A program made the position numbers and the translations under genes. A stretch of DNA of 64,000 bases from Chryseobacterium caseinilyticum (lineage in GTDB: Bacteria; Bacteroidota; Bacteroidia; Flavobacteriales; Weeksellaceae), in contig NZ_JACYFS010000008.1 of assembly GCF_014837145.1 (NCBI RefSeq), positions 1 through 64,000 on the forward strand, in the 5' to 3' direction. Of this stretch, positions 1 through 8,652 are shown one piece after another. The notes under the pieces were generated by a model that saw nothing but the letters and a program-made list of their open reading frames with translations, had not been told where the DNA came from and made no database searches. Within the stretch, counting starts at the first letter, position 1; the number at the start of each line of letters is the position of its first letter.

Positions 1-205
1 TTTTCAGTGGTGCAAAAGTAGAAACTTTTACATTCCCCACCAAACTTTTATTCATATTTATTTAACATAATTAAGCAACAGCCTGATTGTGTGGAGAGAA
101 AATATGTTGGAGGGTTGGAGGGTGCGGGTGAGATTTGAAATTTGATGTTTGAGATTTGAGATGCGCATCGTGGGATGGAGGATTATTTTAACTCGGATTC
201 AAATG

Positions 206-272
206 GCACTCCGATGGAGTGCGGTGATTTTGGAATGTGCTTTTCTACACAGATAGCACTCCTACGGAGTGC
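206..272. repeat. Pair of REP-like palindromes
   Basis: Two 17-nt palindromes, GCACTCC-gat-GGAGTGC (206-222) and GCACTCC-tac-GGAGTGC (256-272), share 7-bp stems and differ only in the 3-nt loop. The spacer gattttggaatgtgc plus ttttctacacagat is echoed at 335-370 (gattttggatgttc, tttctaaacagatgg), where the palindrome has decayed. This is the layout of short extragenic palindromic repeats in multi-copy arrays. A mobile or regulatory role is inference. Confidence 0.6.
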
Positions 273-526
273 CTGATAAGGGAAATATATTTTCTAAGCG
301 TGTACGGGGGAGATTGTGCGGCAGGCGGAGTTTTGTGATTTTGGATGTTCTTTCTAAACAGATGGCACACCAACCGAATGAAATGGAATACGGCGGTTTT
401 TTTTCGATACAAACGTTTTATTCCTTTGGAGTAAGTTGGAATTTTCTATTCTGAAAAGTGGAAAATTTTTGATTTTACAAAGATTCCTTTACGTTGCTGA
501 TCGGTAAAGCATGCTGCATCGGCATT

Positions 527-767
527 TTATTCATCCTCATTAACATAATCGTGTAAATCCAGATTAAAAACTCTTTACCGTAGCATATGAAAACCCAATT
601 CAGCTTTAAATTTTTAACTTTACGTTAATTTGGAATTTTAATTGTTGATCATTACCTCTTTCAAAACTTCTGTTTTACTTTCTAAAACCTCTGTTTGGTC
701 GTTTTAGATTCATTTGCACTCATTACTCCTGCAACTCCCAAAGCTGCTACTGATAGTAATTTTTCAT
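527..767 (-). pseudogene. Decayed small secreted-peptide gene (frameshifted)
   Basis: Reading the minus strand from an ATG at 767 and correcting one missing A in the first A-run gives MKKLLSVAALGVAGVMSA, a typical signal-peptide-like start, followed by NESK. A second frame continues with DQTEVLESKTEVLKEVMINN, ending at a stop at 638-640. Further on, another frame gives NLDLHDYVNEDE. At least two frameshifts and several stops interrupt it, so no intact product is possible. My recollection is that chryseobacteria carry families of short secreted proteins beginning MKKLLS.AALGVAG.MSA with an acidic repeat-like middle; that link is from memory and untested. Confidence 0.45.
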
Positions 768-981
768 AAACGTTAATATTTTATTTGTTTAACGTTTCAA
801 AACTAAAACTATCCAACTATTACAAAAAAAGTCTACTATTACATTATATTAACTCCAATTTATGAGATAAAACAGTTTAGTTAATTTTATCAAAATTCCA
901 TTATTCATAATCGTTTTTCAAACTAAAATACAGAAAAATAAAATGTTATAATATTTTAAATGAAATAGATCTTCCTGTTAC

Positions 982-1014
982 AAAAAAAATCCGCTCTCTT
1001 GCGAGAACGGATTT
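982..1014 (-). terminator. Rho-independent terminator of the str operon
   Basis: The stem aaatccg-c-tctc / gaga-a-cggattt (one mismatch, loop ttgc) is followed on the minus strand by a run of eight U. It lies 59 bases after the rpsJ stop and so ends the rpsL-rpsG-fusA-rpsJ transcript. Confidence 0.85.
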
Positions 1015-1072
1015 AGTATAGTTGCAAAGTGTAAAGCTAATTGCTATTAGCTTATAGCCATTGGCTAAATTA

Positions 1073-1378
1073 TCACACTTTAATTTCTACGTCAACTCCT
1101 GAAGGAAGTTCTAATTTCATTAGAGCATCAACAGTTTTAGAAGAAGAAGAGTAGATATCCATCAATCTCTTGTGAGCTGATAACTGGAACTGCTCTCTAG
1201 CTTTCTTGTTTACGTGCGGAGATCTCAACACTGTGAAGATTCTCTTGTTCGTTGGCAATGGAATTGGTCCGTTTACAACAGCACCAGTAGCCTTTACCGT
1301 TTTTACGATCTTCTCAGCAGACTTGTCTACCAAGTTGTAATCGTAAGATTTTAGTTTTATTCTGATTCTTTGTGACAT
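1073..1378 (-). CDS. rpsJ: 30S ribosomal protein S10
   Basis: This 101-residue protein has the usual S10 length. S10 sits in the small-subunit head and also takes part in NusB-dependent antitermination. The conserved S10 segment [19 protein letters not shown] lies at about residues 37-55, and the start [13 protein letters not shown] is typical. The gene follows fusA by 17 bases as the last member of the str operon. A strong terminator follows it directly. In many bacteria rplC, rplD and the rest of the S10 operon would come next, but here they do not. Identity is certain from sequence. Confidence 0.97.
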   Translation of the reverse strand: MSQRIRIKLKSYDYNLVDKSAEKIVKTVKATGAVVNGPIPLPTNKRIFTVLRSPHVNKKAREQFQLSAHKRLMDIYSSSSKTVDALMKLELPSGVDVEIKV

Positions 1379-1395
1379 TTCTTTGATTTAAAAAA

Positions 1396-3513
1396 TTAAC
1401 CTTTTGCTTTAGCAATGATATCTTCAGCAACGTTTTGAGGAGTAGCCTGGTACTTCTCTAATTCCATAGAAGAAGTAGCTCTTCCTGATGAAAGTGTTCT
1501 TAGAGTCGTAACATATCCGAACATTTCAGATAATGGAACTGAACCTTTGATTACAACGGCACCGTTCTTCTCTTCCTGTCCACTGATTGTACCTCTTCTC
1601 TTGTTAAGGTCACCAATGATGTTACCCATATATTCTTCCGGAGTTACAACTTCCAGTTTCATAATAGGCTCCATAATTACCGGCTTAGCAGCACGTCCCG
1701 CTTCTTTAAATCCTAATTTTGCAGCTAATTCAAAAGAAAGTGCATCAGAATCCACCGCGTGGAAAGATCCGTCTTTAAGAGTAACTTTAATACCTTCAAC
1801 TTCGAAACCAGCCAAAGGACCGTTTTTCATTGCAGCTTTAAAGCCTTTTTCAATTGCAGGAACAAATTCTCTAGGAACGTTACCACCTTTGATTTCGTTA
1901 ACGAATTCTAAACCGATTTTACCTTCGTCAGCTGGTCCTAGTTCGAATACAATATCAGCAAATTTACCTTTACCACCTGACTGCTTTTTGTAAACTTCTC
2001 TGTGGCTTGCAACTTTTGTAAGATTTTCTTTGTACTCAACCTGAGGTTGTCCCTGGTTAACTTCAACTTTGAATTCTCTCTTCATACGGTCAACAATGAT
2101 ATCCAGGTGAAGCTCACCCATACCAGAAATGATCGTTTGTCCAGAAGCTTCATCAGTTCTCACTGTGAAAGTAGGATCTTCTTCAGCCAATTTAGCTAAA
2201 GCGTTACCCATTTTATCCTGGTCAGCTTTAGTTTTAGGCTCAACAGCGATACCAATTACCGGATCAGGGAAAACCATCGATTCTAAAATGATCGGGTTTT
2301 TCTCATCACACATAGTATCACCGGTTTTGATAGATTTGAAACCTACCGCTGCACCAATATCTCCTGCTTCAATATATTCTACAGGATTTTGCTTATTAGC
2401 GTGCATCTGATAGATTCTTGAGATTCTTTCTTTATCTCCTGAACGGGTGTTCAAGATATAAGAACCTGCATCAAGTCTTCCAGAGTATGCTCTGAAGAAT
2501 GCCAGTCTTCCTACGAAAGGATCGGTAGCAATCTTAAATGCCAAAGCCGCGAAAGGCTCTTTTACGTCTGGTTTTCTTGTGATTTCAGCGTCAGTTCTTG
2601 GATCTGTACCTTTGATATCATCTTTATCCAATGGAGAAGGCAAATATTTACATACTGCATCCAACATAAACTGTACTCCTTTATTTTTGAATGAAGAACC
2701 ACAAGTCATTGGGATAATAGAAAGATCGATAGTAGCAGCTCTTAATGCAGCATTGATTTCTTCTTCTGTAATTGAATCCGGATCTTCGAAGAATTTCTCC
2801 ATCAAAGTTTCGTCATATTCAGAAACAGCTTCTACTAATTTTTCTCTGTATTCAAGAACTTCATCCTTCATATCTTCCGGAATTGGAACTACCTCGAAAG
2901 TAGCACCTTGTCCAGCTTCATCCCAGATGATCGCTCTGTTTTTAATTAAGTCTACAACACCTTTGAAATCTTCTTCAGCACCGATTGGTAAAACGATTGG
3001 AACTGCGTTTGATCCTAACATCGTCTTAACCTGGTTTACCACGTTAAGGAAGTCAGCACCTTGTCTGTCCATTTTGTTTACGAATCCCATTCTTGCAACT
3101 TTGTAGTTGTCAGCAAGTCTCCAGTTTGTTTCAGACTGAGGCTCTACTCCATCTACTGCAGAGAAAAGGAATACCAATCCATCCAATACTCTCAAAGATC
3201 TGTTTACTTCTACTGTGAAGTCAACGTGTCCCGGTGTATCGATGATGTTGAAGTGGTAAGGTTTAGTGTCAGCTACCGGTTTACCCTGGTCTGTTGGGAA
3301 ATTCCAAGAACAAGTAGTTGCAGCAGAAGTAATTGTAATACCTCTTTCTGCTTCCTGCTCCATCCAGTCCATTGTAGAAGCACCATCGTGAACCTCACCA
3401 ATTTTGTGATTTACTCCTGTATAGAATAAAATTCTTTCTGTAGTGGTAGTTTTACCGGCATCAATGTGCGCAGCAATACCAATATTTCTTGTAAATTTAA
3501 GATCTCTACTCAT
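1396..3513 (-). CDS. fusA: Elongation factor G
   Basis: EF-G is the cytoplasmic GTPase that drives ribosomal translocation and, with RRF, ribosome recycling. At 705 residues it is full length. The G1 loop AHIDAGKT is at 15-22, switch 2 DTPGH at 92-96 and NKMD at 146-149. Later come the domain II-V regions, including GEL(H)LDII. The gene starts 6 bases after the rpsG stop, so it is cotranscribed and probably translationally coupled. Only one EF-G copy is in the window; flavobacteria may carry paralogues elsewhere. Confidence 0.98.
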   Translation of the reverse strand: MSRDLKFTRNIGIAAHIDAGKTTTTERILFYTGVNHKIGEVHDGASTMDWMEQEAERGITITSAATTCSWNFPTDQGKPVADTKPYHFNIIDTPGHVDFTVEVNRSLRVLDGLVFLFSAVDGVEPQSETNWRLADNYKVARMGFVNKMDRQGADFLNVVNQVKTMLGSNAVPIVLPIGAEEDFKGVVDLIKNRAIIWDEAGQGATFEVVPIPEDMKDEVLEYREKLVEAVSEYDETLMEKFFEDPDSITEEEINAALRAATIDLSIIPMTCGSSFKNKGVQFMLDAVCKYLPSPLDKDDIKGTDPRTDAEITRKPDVKEPFAALAFKIATDPFVGRLAFFRAYSGRLDAGSYILNTRSGDKERISRIYQMHANKQNPVEYIEAGDIGAAVGFKSIKTGDTMCDEKNPIILESMVFPDPVIGIAVEPKTKADQDKMGNALAKLAEEDPTFTVRTDEASGQTIISGMGELHLDIIVDRMKREFKVEVNQGQPQVEYKENLTKVASHREVYKKQSGGKGKFADIVFELGPADEGKIGLEFVNEIKGGNVPREFVPAIEKGFKAAMKNGPLAGFEVEGIKVTLKDGSFHAVDSDALSFELAAKLGFKEAGRAAKPVIMEPIMKLEVVTPEEYMGNIIGDLNKRRGTISGQEEKNGAVVIKGSVPLSEMFGYVTTLRTLSSGRATSSMELEKYQATPQNVAEDIIAKAKG

Positions 3514-3519
3514 TTCTAA

Positions 3520-3996
3520 TTAGAATTTAAAGTGTGAGAAAGCCTTGTTAGCTTCCGCCATTTTGTGAGTATCAGATTTTTTCTTGTAAGCAGCACCTTC
3601 TTCTCTTGAAGCAGCTACCACTTCGTTAGCCAATTTCAAAGCCATTGACTTATCATTTCTCTTTTTAGAGTAAAGGATTAACCATTTCATAGCCATAGAA
3701 ATTTTTCTGTCAGCTCTGATTGGCATAGGAATCTGGAAGTTAGCTCCACCTACTCTTCTGGAACGTACTTCTACGTGAGGCATAACGTTAGTTAATGCAT
3801 CTTTCCAGATTTCAAGGGCAGTCTTTTCAGTTTCTCCTTTTTTAGTTTCTACGATATCTAATGCATCATAGAATATTTTGAATGCGATTGACTTCTTACC
3901 GTCAAGCATCAAGTTGTTTACGAATCTAGTTACCAATTGATCATTAAACTTTGGATCTGGTAACAACGGTCTTTTTTTCGCTTTTGTCTTTCTCAT
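3520..3996 (-). CDS. rpsG: 30S ribosomal protein S7
   Basis: This 158-residue protein has the usual S7 length. S7 nucleates assembly of the 16S rRNA 3' domain and in E. coli represses the str operon. The N-terminal basic start [17 protein letters not shown], the S7 signature region [10 protein letters not shown] and the VGGANFQIP segment are all present. It lies between rpsL (23 bases upstream) and fusA (6 bases downstream), the classical order. Confidence 0.97.
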   Translation of the reverse strand: MRKTKAKKRPLLPDPKFNDQLVTRFVNNLMLDGKKSIAFKIFYDALDIVETKKGETEKTALEIWKDALTNVMPHVEVRSRRVGGANFQIPMPIRADRKISMAMKWLILYSKKRNDKSMALKLANEVVAASREEGAAYKKKSDTHKMAEANKAFSHFKF

Positions 3997-4019
3997 TGTT
4001 TCTGTACCTTATTTAATGA

Positions 4020-4433
4020 TTATTTTTTCTTTCCTTTAGCCGGTGCAGCTGCTGCCTGACCTGGTTTAGGTCTCTTAGCTCCGTACTTAGATCTTCTTTG
4101 AGTTCTTCCGCTTACTCCAGCAGTATCCAACGCACCTCTTACGATGTGGTATCTTACTCCTGGTAAATCTTTTACTCTCCCCCCGCGTACCAATACTATC
4201 GAGTGCTCTTGAAGATTATGTCCTTCACCTGGGATATAGGCGTTAACTTCTTTACCGTTTGAAAGTCTCACCCTTGCAACTTTTCTAAGTGCAGAGTTAG
4301 GTTTCTTAGGAGTGGTAGTATATACTCTCGTACATACACCTCGTCTTTGTGGACAAGAATCAAGGGCAGCCGATTTACTCTTCTTGGTAAGTGCGACTCT
4401 TCCTTTTCTAACTAATTGTTGAATAGTAGGCAT
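4020..4433 (-). CDS. rpsL: 30S ribosomal protein S12
   Basis: S12 is a decoding-centre protein of the 30S subunit. The 137-residue sequence contains [20 protein letters not shown] and [12 protein letters not shown], the two loops where streptomycin-resistance substitutions arise in other bacteria. The visible lysines are the usual (sensitive-type) residues. The C-terminus is a basic tail ending GKKK. It is the first gene of the str operon, with a well-matched flavobacterial promoter 24-53 bases upstream. Confidence 0.97.
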   Translation of the reverse strand: MPTIQQLVRKGRVALTKKSKSAALDSCPQRRGVCTRVYTTTPKKPNSALRKVARVRLSNGKEVNAYIPGEGHNLQEHSIVLVRGGRVKDLPGVRYHIVRGALDTAGVSGRTQRRSKYGAKRPKPGQAAAAPAKGKKK

Positions 4434-4456
4434 TTAATTGCTTTTATTTTAGGGTG

Positions 4457-4486
4457 CAAAAGTATGAATAATTTTTTAATCTGCAA
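4457..4486 (-). promoter_or_regulatory. str operon promoter
   Basis: On the minus strand TTG is followed by 19 bases and TACTTTTG, an exact match to the Bacteroidetes consensus TTG-N17-23-TAnnTTTG. Transcription would start a few bases downstream, leaving a short leader before rpsL. Confidence 0.8.
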
Positions 4487-4544
4487 GCAGTTGCAAATAA
4501 ATAATTTACATTCTTAAAAATTAGTTCACAGAAACTTACGTTTC

Positions 4545-6128
4545 CTATTTTATGATCACCTGAACATTTTTGTTCCATTTGAAATTCCGGATATTCGTTT
4601 TTAAAGTTTCCAAATCTCTGCTGTCAATAGAATAAACAGAAACTGTACTTCCGGCAGTATTTACGTTATCGCTGATTTTAAGATCTGCTGCTTTCTTCCA
4701 TGTATCCGGAATCTGACCGTTCAGCCAATGATCATATATAATGGCAACGTCAAAATTTTTCTCTTTTGTATACTGAGTAAGAAAATTTTTAAACCGGTAA
4801 TCAAACGTAACTTCATTACCATTAAAAGGAATGGTTTCAGCAGATCCCAATCCTACGATATCCAATAGATGAATATCCGTAAAATAGGTTACAGCTCCGA
4901 TATCATTAGCAACTACTTTTGCATCATTATAATAGGTATGAAGAAATTTCGCAGACTGAATTTGCTGCTCATAAATATTTTTATTCCCGAAAACCAGCAT
5001 TTTATGAGAAACAGAGGATTTGTAAATCATTAAAACGAAATTGGCCAAAAGAAAACCGCTGATCAGCACATTTTTAAACTTAAAAAAACTTACGAAAACA
5101 AAATCTCTTGAAATACGCTCAAACACAGCCATGGAAAATCCAACAATAATATAAGCCTCATACCTGAACATCGATTTGGTTTCAGCAAATAAACAGTGTA
5201 GAATAAATGTGCCTGACAAAACAATGAGCATAAAATTCTGCTTCAGAATATCCCTGAAAGATTTTTTCCGGTCTTGAAATACAAACCATGCGCTTATTAA
5301 AATAGGAAACAGCCCAATCTTATAAAGACTGTTACTGGAAATCAGTTTGTAATCTATGATACTGATCATTTCCCTGATAAAATTAGAATTAAAATGCACG
5401 GCGGTACCTTTTACCACGACAGAATTCGGAAACCAATAGCCCGATTGGGAATGATTAAAAAGACATAATATCGCAATTGGCAGAAATCCAAGAATCAGAA
5501 CAGCAATTCCGTACCTGAAATTTTTAATTAAAAAGAAAAGAAATGCCAGAACTACAAAGTAAAACATACTTTCAAACCTGATCAGTCCGAGGAAAAGCAG
5601 TGAAATGAAAAAGCCGTATTTAGCCCAGTTTTTCTGATTTAAATGATAAAAGAAAAAAACATTCAGAGCAAACACAAACACCTGAAACACATGTTCCATC
5701 CCGATCAGTACCTGTAAATGAAGTGTGACGAATAAGCAGGTGAAAACAACAGCCGAAATAATTTTTAAGTCTGATGAAAATAATTTTGAGTAAAATTTAT
5801 TTAAAATAAAAATAACCGCACCTGAAAAAACAATATTGAAGTGCAGCGGGATCAAATCATTATTGCCAAAAATTTTAATTAAAATCCCAATCATAAAAGT
5901 AAACAGCGGCGAAGATGAGCTGGAAGAAAATCTGTATTTCGTAACACCCCAAACATTGTGCAGCGCAAAATTTTTAGCCATTGCCAAATGAATGTAAGCA
6001 TCATCGATTACATATATATAATGACCGTCTGTTTTAGTCAGCGATAAAAAATAATATCCTGAGCAAACTGCCATAAACAGCAGCATTGAAATTAAAAATG
6101 TCTTAACAGGATTTATCGGAATATTCAT
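4545..6128 (-). CDS. Polytopic membrane protein, GT-C glycosyltransferase-like
   Basis: The 527-residue protein has about ten hydrophobic segments and a soluble C-terminal part of roughly 130 residues. Near the N-terminus, after the first membrane span, it carries IDDAYIHLAMAKNF (41-54). This acidic DD motif in the first extracytoplasmic loop is typical of GT-C enzymes that use polyprenyl-phosphate sugars, and it is followed by a serine run at 68-73. The likely role is transfer of a sugar to a lipid or envelope polymer, but donor and acceptor cannot be told. The gene stands alone, 111 bases from rpsL and on the same strand. Other multi-span envelope proteins remain possible. Confidence 0.6.
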   Translation of the reverse strand: MNIPINPVKTFLISMLLFMAVCSGYYFLSLTKTDGHYIYVIDDAYIHLAMAKNFALHNVWGVTKYRFSSSSSSPLFTFMIGILIKIFGNNDLIPLHFNIVFSGAVIFILNKFYSKLFSSDLKIISAVVFTCLFVTLHLQVLIGMEHVFQVFVFALNVFFFYHLNQKNWAKYGFFISLLFLGLIRFESMFYFVVLAFLFFLIKNFRYGIAVLILGFLPIAILCLFNHSQSGYWFPNSVVVKGTAVHFNSNFIREMISIIDYKLISSNSLYKIGLFPILISAWFVFQDRKKSFRDILKQNFMLIVLSGTFILHCLFAETKSMFRYEAYIIVGFSMAVFERISRDFVFVSFFKFKNVLISGFLLANFVLMIYKSSVSHKMLVFGNKNIYEQQIQSAKFLHTYYNDAKVVANDIGAVTYFTDIHLLDIVGLGSAETIPFNGNEVTFDYRFKNFLTQYTKEKNFDVAIIYDHWLNGQIPDTWKKAADLKISDNVNTAGSTVSVYSIDSRDLETLKTNIRNFKWNKNVQVIIK

Positions 6129-6234
6129 TTAAAAATGATTTACTGTAAAAATAGCAAAGATAATCATCATCAATCAGCCACACCCTTTTTCGGCATAATA
6201 TTTACAATTGAAATTGTCATTAGAAATTAATATT

Positions 6235-6711
6235 ATGAAAAATGCGAATATCATCGGCTTGCAGGAAGCCGACTGCCAGAAAATTTCAGAAAAACTAAAT
6301 ATACTTTTAGCCAACTACTCCGTTTTCTACCAAAACACGAGAGGATCCCACTGGAACATCAAAGGCGAACAGTTCTTTACCCTCCACCCGAAATTTGAGG
6401 AACTCTACAACAGTCTGGTTTTAAAAATTGACGAAATTGCTGAAAGAATCTTAACATTAGGAGCAACTCCGGCACACAACTATTCAGACTACCTTCAGGT
6501 TTCAACCATCAAAGAAAGCAGAGAAGTGAATAACGGAAACAAAAGTGTTGAGATCATTTTAAACTCATTCAAAGTGGTGATCGATTTACAACGGGAACTT
6601 CTAAACATTACCGATGAAGCTGGCGACGAGGGAACCAATTCCCAGATGAGCGACTATATTACCGAACAGGAAAAAGAAGTATGGATGTACAATTCTTATT
6701 TAGGAAAGTAA
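6235..6711 (+). CDS. dps: Dps/ferritin-like DNA-protection protein
   Basis: Dps proteins form 12-subunit shells that oxidise and store iron with hydrogen peroxide and protect DNA. I chose the ATG at 6235 (158 residues, normal Dps length) over an in-frame TTG at 6208. The signature SHWNIKG then puts ferroxidase ligands at His39, His51 (FFTLHPKFEELY) and Glu55, followed by DEIAERIL. No lysine-rich tail is seen, so DNA binding may be weak. The gene is monocistronic, with a terminator just after it. The family is certain, the symbol generic. Confidence 0.9.
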   Translation: MKNANIIGLQEADCQKISEKLNILLANYSVFYQNTRGSHWNIKGEQFFTLHPKFEELYNSLVLKIDEIAERILTLGATPAHNYSDYLQVSTIKESREVNNGNKSVEIILNSFKVVIDLQRELLNITDEAGDEGTNSQMSDYITEQEKEVWMYNSYLGK

Positions 6712-6739
6712 AAACCGAACAAAATTCAAGAGAATTTAA

Positions 6740-6775
6740 AAAATCGTCTTACATTTAGACGGTTTTTATTTTTAA
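6740..6775 (+). terminator. Terminator after dps
   Basis: The hairpin aaatcgtct-tacattt-agacggttt is followed by a T-rich run. It lies 30 bases after the dps stop and before pncB. Confidence 0.7.
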
Positions 6776-6780
6776 ATATT

Positions 6781-6788
6781 TAAATTTG
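6781..6788 (+). promoter_or_regulatory. -7 box of pncB promoter
   Basis: TAAATTTG matches TAnnTTTG exactly and lies 18 bases before the preferred ATG at 6806. No clear TTG -33 element is seen at the right distance. The position argues against the GTG at 6788, which would lie inside the -7 box. Confidence 0.4.
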
Positions 6789-6805
6789 TGTTAAAATTAC
6801 ACAAT

Positions 6806-7984
6806 ATGCAAAACATGACGTTTAACTCCATTCTCGACAACGATTTCTATAAAATTACCATGCAGAATGCAGTGGTAAAATTATTCCCAAGCCAAACCGT
6901 AAAATACGAATTCATCAACCGCGGAAAACATCATTTCCCTGAGGGTTTCGATGTTGCTTTGAAAGAAGTGGTCAGCAAAATGGCCGAACTGAAACTTACC
7001 CGGGAAGAAAAAAGATTTTTAGCTAAAACCTGCCCTTACTTAGATTTACCTTACCTCGATTTTTTAGAAGGCTATCATTACGACCCGTCTGAAGTAAAAA
7101 TTGTACAGACCGACAACGAGCTTTCCGTAACCGTGGAAGGACTTTGGTACAGAACGATTCTCTGGGAAGTGCCTTTGCTGGCCTTAATCAGCGAACTGCA
7201 CTACGAAATGAATCATCTGGAAAGAGACTCCAATGAAATTGTAATGAATAAAACGCTTGAAAAAGCAGATTCCCTGAACAAATTAGGAGTTAATTTCGCA
7301 GAATTCGGGACGCGCAGAAGACATTCCTACAAAGTTCAGAACCTTGTAATGGAAGCTTTGACCCGAAAAAAAGATTCCACATTTATCGGAAGTTCAAATG
7401 TTCATTTCGCAATGAAATACGGTGTAAAACCAATCGGAACCCACGCCCACGAATGGTTCATGTTCCACGGTGCCGAATTTGGATTCAAAATGGCCAACAA
7501 GCTCGCGCTCGAGCACTGGGTAGATGTTTACAGAGGTGATCTCGGAGTTGCACTTTCAGACACTTACACAACGGACGTCTTTTTTGAGCAGTTCGACAAG
7601 AAATTTGCAAAACTGTTCGATGGTGTCCGTCACGACAGTGGAGATCCTTTGGAATTTGCCGACAAAACAATCGCACACTATCAACGCCACGGAATCAATC
7701 CCCTGTTTAAATACATTATTTTTTCCGACAATCTGAATCTCGAAAAAGTAGAGGAAATCACAAACTACTGCAGAGGAAAAATAGGCGTTTCTTTCGGAAT
7801 CGGTACGAATCTAACTAATGATGTAGGTTTAAAACCAATGAATATTGTAATGAAATTAATCGGAGTTCAATCTTTAAACAAAGAATGGATTCCAACAGTA
7901 AAACTTTCCGACGAACACGGAAAATACACCGGAGATCCGAAAATGATTGAACTGGCGAAGGAATTTTTGAGAATAAAAGATTAA
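6806..7984 (+). CDS. pncB: Nicotinate phosphoribosyltransferase
   Basis: The enzyme converts nicotinate, PRPP and ATP to nicotinate mononucleotide, the entry step of the Preiss-Handler NAD salvage route. From the ATG at 6806 it is 392 residues, the normal size. The N-terminal motif DNDFYKITMQNAV, then EFGTRRRHSYK, GTHAHEWFM and VRHDSGDP, are the PRPP and nicotinate-site signatures of the family. An in-frame GTG at 6788 overlaps the promoter box and was not used. The gene appears to stand alone between the dps terminator and a repeat element. Confidence 0.95.
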   Translation: MQNMTFNSILDNDFYKITMQNAVVKLFPSQTVKYEFINRGKHHFPEGFDVALKEVVSKMAELKLTREEKRFLAKTCPYLDLPYLDFLEGYHYDPSEVKIVQTDNELSVTVEGLWYRTILWEVPLLALISELHYEMNHLERDSNEIVMNKTLEKADSLNKLGVNFAEFGTRRRHSYKVQNLVMEALTRKKDSTFIGSSNVHFAMKYGVKPIGTHAHEWFMFHGAEFGFKMANKLALEHWVDVYRGDLGVALSDTYTTDVFFEQFDKKFAKLFDGVRHDSGDPLEFADKTIAHYQRHGINPLFKYIIFSDNLNLEKVEEITNYCRGKIGVSFGIGTNLTNDVGLKPMNIVMKLIGVQSLNKEWIPTVKLSDEHGKYTGDPKMIELAKEFLRIKD

Positions 7985-7996
7985 AAATTAAGCTTA

Positions 7997-8140
7997 GATA
8001 TTATTTGGGCGCCTGTTTCCGCCCTCCGTTCCCGCTTTTTATTTCCAACGCTCAACCCTGCCAGCGTTTGAAACGCTGGCAGGGTTCTCCCCCACCAAAT
8101 AAAAAGAGCTCCACTCAGGTCGGGGCGCGTGCAATTCGCA
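7997..8140. repeat. Dispersed-type palindromic element with 16-bp perfect inverted repeat
   Basis: The centre is a perfect inverted repeat, 8054-8069 against 8071-8086, around one base; its inner part reads CAGCGTTTGAAACGCTG. Flanking segments pair imperfectly (gctttttattt at about 8035 with aaataaaaagagc at about 8096). The outer ends are GC-rich (gggcgcc, ggggcgcg), unlike the AT-rich neighbours. The minus-strand ORF at 7981-8163 lies wholly inside and is probably a by-product. From memory, similar blocks ending in agagctccactcaggtcgg recur between genes in chryseobacteria; this was not checked. Confidence 0.6.
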
Positions 8141-8292
8141 GCAATAAAAATTAAAAAATACAATAGGAAATCAAAATTTTCCCTTTTATCATTATTTTCA
8201 ATCAGTTTTTTGGTTCCGGCTCAGCAAAAAAAGGAGACGTTTCAAAATACAATCAAAAACTCGCCGATTCTTTAGGCTCCGACCAATACGGA

Positions 8293-8634
8293 ATGAAAGG
8301 CTACACGATTGTAATGCTCACCACCGGAACAGCAAAAATCGACGACAAAGAGAAAAAAGCCAATCTGATGAAAGGCCACATGGAAAACATCGGAAAACTT
8401 GCCAAAGAAGGAAAAGTGATTGTTGCCGGACCATTTTCAGAGAAAAATCAACGCGACTATCGCGGTATGTTTATCTTCAATACAAAATCGAAAGAAGAAG
8501 CAGAATCCTGGGTAAAAACCGATCCCGCCGTAGCTGCCGGAATTTTTAATTATGAAATATTCCCCTGGTACGGTTCTGCAGCGTTGCCTCTGTATCTGAA
8601 GCACCATGATGAAATTGCAAAAGAAAATCCTTAA
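8293..8634 (+). CDS. YciI-like (YCII) domain protein with lost or cryptic signal-peptide start
   Basis: The ORF from ATG 8293 gives 113 residues with a YCII-type fold pattern: GYTIVMLTTG, KGHMENIGKLAKEGKVIVAG, then FIFNTKSKEEAESWVKTDPA. The reading frame stays open upstream to a TAG at 8164-8166. That upstream part encodes a hydrophobic stretch (IKIFPFIIIFNQFFGSGSA) and then KKGDVSKYNQKLADSLGSD, which looks like a signal peptide and the start of a mature protein. It has no ATG, GTG or TTG. The original start codon thus seems lost, possibly when the adjacent repeat inserted. YCII proteins are small enzymes or binding proteins of unclear role. Confidence 0.65.
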   Translation: MKGYTIVMLTTGTAKIDDKEKKANLMKGHMENIGKLAKEGKVIVAGPFSEKNQRDYRGMFIFNTKSKEEAESWVKTDPAVAAGIFNYEIFPWYGSAALPLYLKHHDEIAKENP

Positions 8635-8652
8635 AAATTCAATAAAATTTTT

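Larger units (their letters stand above)
1..981. other. Gene-poor intergenic region downstream of the str operon
   Basis: No convincing intact gene is seen in this stretch. The one ORF of about 60 codons, at 269-454 (+), has no family resemblance and crosses repeat sequence. The region holds a purine-rich near-repetitive stretch around 100-170 (repeats of gagatttga type), two perfect palindromes at 206-222 and 256-272, a degenerate third copy near 335-380, and on the minus strand a decayed small secreted-protein gene (527-767). The window edge cuts off whatever lies to the left. Confidence 0.6.

Noticed and set aside
269-454. 61-codon ORF on the plus strand
   Set aside because: It overlaps the palindromic repeat region, has no signal or domain, and its composition follows the repeat.
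7981-8163. 60-codon minus-strand ORF
   Set aside because: It lies wholly inside the palindromic element; its open frame follows from the GC-rich repeat.
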